Source of the DNA: Nocardia niwae NBRC 108934 = DSM 45340
GTDB taxonomy: Bacteria > Actinomycetota > Actinomycetes > Mycobacteriales > Mycobacteriaceae
Length of the DNA stretch: 64,000 nucleotides
Reading direction: 5' to 3'
NCBI RefSeq assembly: GCF_001613465.1
Contig: NZ_BDCK01000018.1
Span: 1-64,000 of the forward strand
Under the pieces are notes generated by a model, which saw nothing but the letters and a program-made list of their open reading frames with translations, did no database searches and was not told the origin of the DNA. This document shows, piece by piece, positions 55,807-64,000 of this stretch. The translations under genes and the position numbers were made by a program. How positions within the stretch are numbered: position 1 is the first letter of the stretch; each line of letters opens with the position of its first letter.

Positions 55807-56871
55807 TCATTCGCCCACCCGATGTGTTCCGTCTCGGACGGTGCCGACGAACTCCTCCACCAAGTCCTCCAGCGCGACGATGCCGGTGGTGTTGCCCCGG
55901 TCGTCGACCACACGGCCGAGGTGGCTGTTCGTGCGCCGCAGCCGTGCGAGCGCCTCGTAGAGCGTGGTGTTCATGCCGACCGTGGGCAGCGGGCGGATAT
56001 CGGTGCGCGGGATCGGCGTCCCGGGTCCGGCGCTCTCGTCGGCAACCTTGTCGAGCACGTCCTTGACATGCAGGTAGCCGACCAGTGAGCCGTCGTTCGC
56101 GTGCACCGGGAACCGGGAGAAGCCGGTCTCGGCGACGGCGGACTCGATGTCGCCGAGCGTCGTCCCGTTGCCGCGCAGGGGGATCGATCGGGTCGCGTCC
56201 CGCGGCACCATCACGTCGGCGACCACCCGGTCGCTGGTGCCGAGCGCCTGCGTCAGGCGGCGGTGCTCTTCCTCGTCGAGCAGCCCCTCGGAGCGGGACT
56301 CACCGATCATCTCGGCCAGCTCGACCGTCGAGACGGTGGCCTCGAGTTCGTCCTTCGGCTCGATCCGCAGCATGCGCAGCGACAGATTGGCGGCCAGGTT
56401 GTAGAAGGCGATGAGTGGACGGGCCAGCCGCAACCACATCAGGTGCACCGGCACCAGCAGCAGCGCGCTGCGCTCCGGCCCGGCCAGCGCGATGTTCTTC
56501 GGGATCATCTCGCCGAACAGGATGTGCAGGATGACCACGATGGTCAGCGCGAGGGCGAACGCCACCGGGTGCAGCAGCTGTTCGGGCAGGCCGATCAGAT
56601 CGAACGGACCTTCCAGCAGGTGCGCGACGGCCGGCTCGCCGACGCGGCCGAGCAGGATCGAGCAGATGGTGATGCCCAGCTGTGCGGCGGCGAGCATCAT
56701 CGAGAGGTTCTCGCCCGCCCGGATGACGGTGTTCGCGTTGCGCTTGCCTTGCGCGGCGAGCGCTTCGAGCCGGTCGCGGCGGGCGGAGATGAGCGCGAAC
56801 TCGGCGGCGACGAAGAAGGCGTTGCCGCCCAGCAGCACGACGGTGAGCAGGACGCCGAACAGGTCACCCAT
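55807..56871 (-). CDS. HlyC/CorC family CNNM/CBS membrane protein, short form (Rv1841c-like)
   Basis: 354 residues. The N-terminal CNNM domain has about four membrane segments (FGVLLTVVLLGGNAFFVAAEFALISARRDRLEALA). A CBS pair follows (VADVMVPRDATRSIPLRGNG...FSRFPVHANDGSLVGYLHVKDVLD). The C-terminal CorC_HlyC domain is absent, as the protein ends after the second CBS. The family is linked to Mg2+/Co2+ transport. It overlaps the longer partner gene by 8 bp, so the two are translated together and may form a heteromer. Confidence 0.88.
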   Translation of the reverse strand: MGDLFGVLLTVVLLGGNAFFVAAEFALISARRDRLEALAAQGKRNANTVIRAGENLSMMLAAAQLGITICSILLGRVGEPAVAHLLEGPFDLIGLPEQLLHPVAFALALTIVVILHILFGEMIPKNIALAGPERSALLLVPVHLMWLRLARPLIAFYNLAANLSLRMLRIEPKDELEATVSTVELAEMIGESRSEGLLDEEEHRRLTQALGTSDRVVADVMVPRDATRSIPLRGNGTTLGDIESAVAETGFSRFPVHANDGSLVGYLHVKDVLDKVADESAGPGTPIPRTDIRPLPTVGMNTTLYEALARLRRTNSHLGRVVDDRGNTTGIVALEDLVEEFVGTVRDGTHRVGE

Positions 56872-58246
56872 GGCTGTGCTCCTTGGTCGCGAGGGCGTCG
56901 GCGTCTACCGGGATCAGCCGGACCCGGTCGATGCGCCGCCCGTCCATGCGCTCCACCCGGGCGATCCAGCCGCCCGTGCCATGGCTTTCGGCTGCCGTCC
57001 ACTGCTGCGAACGGGGATTCGGCAGCACGACCTCGTCGCCCGTCACCGGGATGCGGCCGAGCCTGGTCAGCACGAGGCCGCCCAGCGTCTCGTACTCGCC
57101 CTCGGGCGCGTCGTATCCGGTCGCTCGGGAGACCTCGTCGATGCGCAGCAGGCCCGAGCAGTCCCAGCCGTCGGAGACGCGCCGTACGTCGCGCTCCTCC
57201 TCGTCGTGCTCGTCGCGGACGTCACCGAGGATCTCCTCGATGATGTCCTCCATGGTGACCAGGCCCGCGGTGCCGCCGTACTCGTCCACGACCAGGGCGA
57301 CCTGCATGCCGTCGGCGCGGACGCGTTCGAGCACCTCGTCGCCGTCCAGGCTGGCGGGCACGATCGGGACCGGCTGGGCGAGCCGGTGTAGCGGGATGGT
57401 CCGGCGCGCGTGCACCGGGCGGGTGAACGCCTGCTTGACGTGCACGAAGCCGAGGGTGTTGTCGAGGTCGCCGTCGATCACCGGGAAGCGGGAGTAGCCG
57501 GTGCGGCCCGCCGCATCGATCAGATCGGCGATGGTGTCGTCCTTGTCGAGCGATTCGATCTTCACCCGCGGGGTCATCAGTTCCTCGGCGCTGCGCTCGC
57601 CGAATTGCAGTGACCGGTCCATCACCTGGGCGGTGGGCTGGTCCAGCGCGCCGCGTAGAGCGGATGTGCGCACCAGCGAGCCGAGTTCCTGCGGCGAGCG
57701 GGCCGAGCGCAACTCCTCGGCGGGTTCGACGCCGAGCCTGCGGACCACCCAGTTGGCGGTGCCGTTGAGGAAGTGGATCATCCACTTGAACACGACCGAG
57801 AACCCGACCATCGGTCCGGCCGTGACACGGGCGGTGGCCAGCGGTTTGGCGATGGCGATGTTCTTGGGCACCAGCTCGCCGTAGATCATCGACAGCGAGG
57901 TGGCCAGGACCAGCGCCAGGGTCAGGGCGATGCCGCTCGCGACGGCTTCGCTCAGCCCCAAGCCGGTGAACACCGGATTCAGCAGCCTGGCCAGCACCGG
58001 CTCGGCGATGTAACCGGTGATCAGCGTGGTGATGGTGATGCCGAGCTGGGCGCCGGACAACTGGAACGACAGGGTGCGGTGCGCGTTGCGGACCATGCGG
58101 GCGCGGACGTCGCCGGTGCGGGCGTGCGCCTCGACGGTGCTGCGCTCGAGGGCGGTGAGGGAGAATTCCGCGGCGACGAACAGGGCCGTGCCGACGGTGA
58201 GTGCGATGAATCCGATCAGGCTGAGCGCGGTGAGCGCGACGGACAT
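56864..58246 (-). CDS. HlyC/CorC family CNNM/CBS membrane protein, long form (Rv1842c-like)
   Basis: 460 residues from the ATG at 58246; a GTG at 58258 is in frame. The CNNM domain (GTALFVAAEFSLTALERSTVEAHA), the CBS pair (SAEELMTPRVKIESL...TGYSRFPVIDGDLDNTLGFVHVKQAF; QVALVVDEYGGTAGLVTMEDIIEEILGDV) and the C-terminal CorC_HlyC domain (CSGLLRIDEV...ETLGGLVLTRLGRIPVTGDEV) are all present. It probably senses adenine nucleotides at the CBS domain and handles Mg2+ at the membrane. Confidence 0.9.
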   Translation of the reverse strand: MSVALTALSLIGFIALTVGTALFVAAEFSLTALERSTVEAHARTGDVRARMVRNAHRTLSFQLSGAQLGITITTLITGYIAEPVLARLLNPVFTGLGLSEAVASGIALTLALVLATSLSMIYGELVPKNIAIAKPLATARVTAGPMVGFSVVFKWMIHFLNGTANWVVRRLGVEPAEELRSARSPQELGSLVRTSALRGALDQPTAQVMDRSLQFGERSAEELMTPRVKIESLDKDDTIADLIDAAGRTGYSRFPVIDGDLDNTLGFVHVKQAFTRPVHARRTIPLHRLAQPVPIVPASLDGDEVLERVRADGMQVALVVDEYGGTAGLVTMEDIIEEILGDVRDEHDEEERDVRRVSDGWDCSGLLRIDEVSRATGYDAPEGEYETLGGLVLTRLGRIPVTGDEVVLPNPRSQQWTAAESHGTGGWIARVERMDGRRIDRVRLIPVDADALATKEHSHG

Positions 58247-58490
58247 GGTCAGCACCACCCGAACGGTGCTGGGGAATGGCCTGTGCGGAGTGGGACTACT
58301 GCGGGGAGGGGGACGCCGGGTCGGTCACCCGGCTCGGTAGAGGAGCCCTCCTGTGCGGCGCCCTCGGACGCGGGTGACAACTGGATCCTTTCGCGAATGT
58401 GTCGTGGTGCCGGTGTCCGGCAACCCCCATGCTACCGGCCCACCTGCCGAGCGGCGTGGGCCGGTGCCGGTGCGGTGCGCGTGTCGGCGC

Positions 58491-59996
<1,506 letters not shown>

Positions 59997-60152
59997 CTAC
60001 CTCATGCGAATGCCGGCCGCGCGGCTTCGGGCGCCGAGCGCGGCCGCGTCGAAGCGATGGCAGGCCCGTCGCGGGGGCGCTTGCACCGAACCGCGGCCGG
60101 GCGATGCCGGCGTCCGTCGACCCCGCCGGTTCCCCGCGCCGGTCGGTCCGGT

Positions 60153-60998
60153 TCAGGCGACGGCTTCGGAGCGGGAGAGCATGATCGTGGTGATGACCAT
60201 GACCACCACCGCACCTGCGGTGACAACCAGCCCGCCGGTGTCCGCGCGCAACCGCTCGTCGAGCACGGCGATGCCGATGAACGCGGCGGCCAGTGGTTCG
60301 GCGACCGTGACGGCGGGCAGCGAAGCGGTCAGCGGCCCCACTTGATAGGCGCGCTGCTGCAGGTAGACGCCGGTGACGCCGGCCGCGACCAGGGCCCAGG
60401 TCTGCCAGCCGCCCAGCACGTCTCCCAAACCGTGTTCGAACAGGCCGGTGACATAGTCGGTGAGTGCGGCGGCCAGCCCGTAGAGCGCGCCGCTCGCGGC
60501 GCCGAGCAGCAGCGCTCGCCACGCGGGCTCGCGTGCGGCGATCCCGGTGACAGTCGCGGCGGCGATCAGGCCGACCAGGAGGCCGAGCGGCAGGAGCCAC
60601 TCGCGCAGCGGCGCACCGGTATCACCTTCGGTCGGATCGCCGACGAGCACGAAGCAGGCCAGCGCGGCGGTCAGCGCGAGCGCGGTCGCCCACGTGCGCG
60701 GCGCCACACGGCGATCGTTGAGGCGGGCGGACAGCGGCAGGGCGAACACCAGCGCGCTCACCAGGATCGGCTGCACCAGCAGGACCGCGCCCAGGGCGAG
60801 GGCGGCGACCTGCATGGCATACCCGCCCGCGTCTCCGACGACGCCGGCCCACCAGCGGGGGGCGCGCAGCAGCGAGCGGACCAGCGACTGGCTTTCCGGC
60901 ACCGCGGCCGCCGCGCTCTGCTGCGCGACCGCAGCGACCGCGAACAGGAGCGCGGCCAGCAGCGCGCAGCCGACGGCGGCTGCCGGATGGGTCGACAT
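60153..60998 (-). CDS. DMT-superfamily transporter
   Basis: 281 residues with about nine to ten hydrophobic segments and two similar halves (LLAALLFAVAAVAQQSAAAAV; AVTVAEPLAAAFIGIAVLDERL). It resembles the EamA-like DMT transporters common in actinomycetes. The substrate is unknown. It lies 4 nt after the helicase gene, so the two are one transcript. In mycobacteria this position is taken by gnd1. Confidence 0.85.
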   Translation of the reverse strand: MSTHPAAAVGCALLAALLFAVAAVAQQSAAAAVPESQSLVRSLLRAPRWWAGVVGDAGGYAMQVAALALGAVLLVQPILVSALVFALPLSARLNDRRVAPRTWATALALTAALACFVLVGDPTEGDTGAPLREWLLPLGLLVGLIAAATVTGIAAREPAWRALLLGAASGALYGLAAALTDYVTGLFEHGLGDVLGGWQTWALVAAGVTGVYLQQRAYQVGPLTASLPAVTVAEPLAAAFIGIAVLDERLRADTGGLVVTAGAVVVMVITTIMLSRSEAVA

Positions 60999-61002
60999 CC
61001 AA

Positions 61003-62598
61003 CTAGTTTGCTGCTCGATTGCTTCGAGTGGGAGACTGCTGGGCTCGCACGGCGCGTCGCCGAGGTCGGCCCGCCGTGTCGCCGGATGCGGAAGTGGCGG
61101 CGCGGCCGGCGAAACCGCTCCCCGTGCCCGAGGTGCGAGTGGGCGTGCCCTTGGCCGAACCCGCGCCGCGGCCTCCGGCCTTGCTCACGACGGGTTTCGC
61201 GTCGCCGCGGCGGCGTGCGGGCGTGGCGACCGATTCACTCCTGCGGCCCCCGCCTGCGGCCGACCGGCTCCCGGGCTGCTCGGCCGCCGTGCTCCGGTCA
61301 CCGGCGGCCGTGGGCGTCCCACGTTTGCCGGGCTTGCGCCGTGCCTGTTTCGCGGGTGCCGCGGCCGGGGTGGACACCGGCGCGGCCGCCGCGACCGGGA
61401 TACCGGACGGGCGGCGGGCGCCGGTGATCTCGATCAGCGCGCGGTCGCCGGGACGGACCGCGACCCCGTCGACCTCGACACCCGCCTTGCGGGCCATGGC
61501 CTCGACGTCGCGGCGTTCTTCGTCCATCACCAGCGTGACGACCACGCCGTCCTCGCCCGCGCGGGCGGTGCGCCCGGCCCGGTGCAGATAGGCCTTCGGC
61601 TCCGGCGGCGGGTCGACGTGCACGACCAGGGAGATCCCGTCGACGTGGATGCCGCGCGCCGCGACATCGGTGGTGACCAGCACCGGCACCGAGCCGTCGG
61701 CGAACGCGGCGAGGGTGCGGGTGCGGTTGTTCTGCGCCTTGCCGCCGTGCAGCGCGCCCGCGGCGATGCCCGCCCCGCGCAGCTGCTTGGCCAGCCGGTC
61801 GGCGCCGTGCTTGGTGCGGACGAACATGATGGTCAGCCCGTCGCGGGCCGCGATCTCGGTGGCGACCGCCCGTTTGGCCACTTTGTCACCGACGTACAGC
61901 AGGTGATGCGACATCGTGGTGACCGACGCCGACGGCGGGGCGGTGGAATGCGTGACGGGGGCGCGGAGATAGCGCTTGACCAGCTTGTCGACGTCGCCGT
62001 CCAGCGTGGCCGAGAACAGCAGGCGCTGTCCGTCGCGGGGGGTGCGGTCCAGCAGCTTGGTCACCTGCGGCAGGAAGCCCATGTCGGCCATGTGGTCGGC
62101 CTCGTCCAGGGCGGTGATCAGCACATCGGACAGATCGGCCGACCCCTGCGCGAGGAGGTCGGCGAGCCGTCCCGGCGTGGCGATGAGCAGGTCGACGCCG
62201 CGGGCGAGCCGGTCGGCCTGGCGCTTGATCGGTGCGCCGCCGACCACCGAGGCCACCCGCAGGCCGAGCGCGAGCGCGGGTTCGTCGAGCGCCCGCTCGA
62301 TCTGCGCGGCCAGTTCGCGGGTCGGCACCAGCACGAGGCCGCGCGGGCGGCCCGGCTTGGCCGGAGCGCCGGTCAGGCGGGCGAGCATCGGGAGGCCGAA
62401 GGCGAGCGTCTTCCCGGAACCGGTCGGCCCGCGGCCGAGCACGTCCTTACCGGCCAGGACGTCCGGCGCCGTGGCGGCCTGGATCGGGAACGGCGTCTCG
62501 ATGCCGTCGCGTCGCAGTGCCTGTACGAGCACGGCGGGCAGGCCCAGATCCGCGAAGGTCGCGGTGGGCGCCGCGGCGACGGTGGTCGAGGGGGTCAC
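61003..62598 (-). CDS. DEAD-box RNA helicase with basic C-terminal tail
   Basis: 531 residues from a GTG at 62598. All helicase motifs are visible: GPTGSGKT, PTRELA, GTPGRL-like ATPGRLADL, DEAD (ALDEADHMADMG), SAT, and HRAGRTARAGEDG. The last about 130 residues are Arg/Ala/Ser/Pro-rich and disordered, typical for RNA-binding tails of RhlE/CsdA-like proteins. It unwinds RNA in ribosome assembly or mRNA decay. The 180-bp leader is a plausible cold-shock 5'UTR but I see no strong structure. Confidence 0.93.
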   Translation of the reverse strand: MTPSTTVAAAPTATFADLGLPAVLVQALRRDGIETPFPIQAATAPDVLAGKDVLGRGPTGSGKTLAFGLPMLARLTGAPAKPGRPRGLVLVPTRELAAQIERALDEPALALGLRVASVVGGAPIKRQADRLARGVDLLIATPGRLADLLAQGSADLSDVLITALDEADHMADMGFLPQVTKLLDRTPRDGQRLLFSATLDGDVDKLVKRYLRAPVTHSTAPPSASVTTMSHHLLYVGDKVAKRAVATEIAARDGLTIMFVRTKHGADRLAKQLRGAGIAAGALHGGKAQNNRTRTLAAFADGSVPVLVTTDVAARGIHVDGISLVVHVDPPPEPKAYLHRAGRTARAGEDGVVVTLVMDEERRDVEAMARKAGVEVDGVAVRPGDRALIEITGARRPSGIPVAAAAPVSTPAAAPAKQARRKPGKRGTPTAAGDRSTAAEQPGSRSAAGGGRRSESVATPARRRGDAKPVVSKAGGRGAGSAKGTPTRTSGTGSGFAGRAATSASGDTAGRPRRRAVRAQQSPTRSNRAAN

Positions 62599-62778
62599 GA
62601 GGTGGTTGTGCCTTTCGTCGCACGGCGCGTTCCAGCGGAACGCGCTGTTCGGTGGGGTGGAGGGCGGTGCACGATGCGGTTCACCGCGCTGCGGCGCGGG
62701 CGATGACGCGCGCCGGTTGGAGCGAGAGGGTGCGGCCGACCGGAGGCGGACCGAATCTCCAGGATACGTGCCGAGGAG

Positions 62779-63717
62779 TCAGCCGTGGAACAGCCGGCTC
62801 AGTTCCACGAGCCAGGGCACGGCCACGGCCTGCGTGGGCACCACCAGGATGGCCGCGGACCCGAGATAGGCGGCCGTGGCGATGCGGATGTCGCCGATCC
62901 GCTCGCTGAGCCGCTGGATGCGGATGAGCGTGGTGGGGCCGCCCGCGGCGAGCGCACCTTGCGGCGCGGTGGATTTCGCACACGCGACGAGAGCGCGAGC
63001 CAGGGGTTTCGGCCCGGTGACCTTGACCGCCGAGTCGTCCGCGAGCAACTCGATGAGCAGTTTGACCGAGCCGAGCGCGGCCTTGCTGCGCACCACCCTC
63101 GGGAATGCCTCGTGCACCGCCGTGAACGCCTCCAGCACCAGATCGTGCCTGGCCCGCAGATGCGAACGTTCATGGCTGACGATGGCCGTGACCTCCGCGT
63201 CCGCGAGGTTGGTCAGGGTGCCTTCGCTGAGCACTACGCGCTGGCGCAGACCGGGCAGGCAGTAGGCGATCGGCTCGGTCGCGGCCAGCACCCGGATATC
63301 GGCCGCGCGCCGGTGCGGGCCGCTCTGGTCCAGCAGGTCGACGAGCATGCGGTGACGCGCCCGCCGCCTGCGGGTATGCACGCCGACCCGGATGATCGCG
63401 TAGATCAACCGGGCGCCGACCAGCAGTGTGAGCGCGAAGACGAAGACGTAGGCGAGCCACAACGGCAGGCCGAGCGCGTCGATCTCCCTGGTGGGCGCGG
63501 TGGTCGGGCGGCCGTCGGGGCCGGGCACGAGCAGTTCGGCGGCGATGGCCAGCCCGGAGCCGAACGCGCTGAGCACGGCGGCGAGCGCGATGGCCTGCCA
63601 CAGCACCAGCGCAGCGCGGGGCGTCCGGTAGGTCCAGGTCGCCCGGCTGAGCAAGGCCGGGGCAGGCCCCGCGAGAAGCAATGCGAGTCCGGCGAAGACC
63701 GGCGCGGTTGCGTTCAT
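62779..63717 (-). CDS. M56 family membrane metallopeptidase (BlaR1-like, Rv1845c)
   Basis: 312 residues with about four membrane segments and the zinc motif HERSH (VSHERSHLRARHDLV) near residue 180. A penicillin-binding sensor domain is missing, so it is the short Rv1845c-type partner of BlaI and not a full BlaR1 receptor. In mycobacteria the pair controls blaC and ATP-synthase genes. It is 43 bp downstream of the BlaI stop and in the same operon. Confidence 0.9.
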   Translation of the reverse strand: MNATAPVFAGLALLLAGPAPALLSRATWTYRTPRAALVLWQAIALAAVLSAFGSGLAIAAELLVPGPDGRPTTAPTREIDALGLPLWLAYVFVFALTLLVGARLIYAIIRVGVHTRRRRARHRMLVDLLDQSGPHRRAADIRVLAATEPIAYCLPGLRQRVVLSEGTLTNLADAEVTAIVSHERSHLRARHDLVLEAFTAVHEAFPRVVRSKAALGSVKLLIELLADDSAVKVTGPKPLARALVACAKSTAPQGALAAGGPTTLIRIQRLSERIGDIRIATAAYLGSAAILVVPTQAVAVPWLVELSRLFHG

Positions 63718-63760
63718 CGACTCAGCTCACTGCGTTGTGGGGCCAGGGCGCCCGAGGAGT

Positions 63761-64000
63761 CTACTGCGGCGGCGGCGCCGAGTCCTCGTCCTCGGTAGCT
63801 TCGAGCTTAGCGAGTGCTTCGCGCAGGGCGGCAGCCTCGTCCTTGCCGACTTGCTCCACGAAGTGCACCAGCGCGGCGGCGCGGCTGCCCGCGGCGTCGG
63901 CCTGTTGCAGCGCGTCGACCATCAGACTGGCGACGAGTTCGTCGCGGGTGTGCACGGGCGCGTAACGGTGCGCGCGGTCGTCGCGTCGCTGCACCACGAG
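63761..64000 (-). CDS. blaI: BlaI/MecI/CopY-type repressor, C-terminal part (runs off the window)
   Basis: The last 79 residues of a BlaI-type winged-helix repressor: HTRDELVASLMVDALQQADAAG, then LVHFVEQVGKDEAAALREALAKLEA. The DNA-binding N-terminal half lies beyond base 64000. It is the first gene of the M56 operon, as Rv1846c is in M. tuberculosis. The operator is expected outside the window. Confidence 0.88.
   Translation of the reverse strand, partial: LVVQRRDDRAHRYAPVHTRDELVASLMVDALQQADAAGSRAAALVHFVEQVGKDEAAALREALAKLEATEDEDSAPPPQ

Overview
The window is high-GC, densely coded actinobacterial chromosome. A block from about 28.5 to 64 kb matches, gene for gene, the Mycobacterium tuberculosis Rv1822-Rv1846c neighbourhood as I remember it: pgsA2, gcvH, garA, the Rv1828 MerR protein, the Rv1829 bifunctional-nuclease-domain protein, ftsR, gcvP, a von Willebrand protein, glcB, two CBS-domain membrane proteins, guaB1 and a BlaR1/BlaI-type pair. 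Together with many acyl-CoA, F420 and sterol-type oxidoreductases, a cutinase and a WhiB protein, this points to the Mycobacteriales, most likely Nocardia. The genus is an inference. I see no tRNA, rRNA, CRISPR array, insertion sequence or prophage.

Region 1 (1-28.4 kb) is accessory metabolism split into small regulator-linked modules. They are: an IclR regulator divergent from an SDR and a dihydrodipicolinate-reductase-like protein; a class V aminotransferase; a SnoaL-like protein opposite a second IclR regulator; a bacterial expansin-like protein; a TetR plus flavin dehydrogenase operon opposite a zinc alcohol dehydrogenase; a cutinase convergent with a two-domain acyl-CoA-reductase-like SDR fusion; a lipoprotein 5'-nucleotidase, heme oxygenase and ThrE exporter; an F420-dependent LLM oxidoreductase behind a perfect KstR-like box; a TetR/ABC exporter operon; an acyl-CoA-oxidase-type flavoprotein; NERD and DUF2252 proteins; and a ChoD-type GMC oxidoreductase.

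Region 2 (28.5-39.4 kb) is the conserved core. PgsA2 makes phospholipid. GcvH and GcvP belong to glycine cleavage, and gcvP sits behind a tandem glycine riboswitch. GarA is the FHA switch for 2-oxoglutarate and glutamate metabolism. FtsR-type and Rv1828-type MerR regulators follow. An M14 peptidase lies between ftsR and the riboswitch, and a frameshifted SRPBCC remnant follows gcvP.

Region 3 (39.4-47 kb) holds an HNH-WhiB gene pair, a DM13 protein, an acyl-CoA dehydrogenase with a divergent HxlR regulator, and a compact SDR-alcohol dehydrogenase-TetR-acyl-CoA dehydrogenase operon behind a 20-bp imperfect palindrome.

Region 4 (47-64 kb) starts with malate synthase G, then a 33-codon small ORF bracketed by two related terminator hairpins, a membrane protein, a decayed gene fragment, a hotdog protein, a flavodoxin-fold reductase and a secreted LVIVD/DUF305 pair. 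It ends with the conserved HlyC/CorC pair, the GMP-reductase-type guaB1, a helicase/DMT transporter operon, an M56 peptidase and the start-truncated BlaI gene.

The most interesting items that ordinary annotation would miss are the hairpin-flanked small ORF at 49.4-49.7 kb, the tandem riboswitch, several intergenic palindromes next to their likely regulators, two decayed genes, and the secreted LVIVD/DUF305 pair. I did not find an obviously new multi-gene defence or mobile system.
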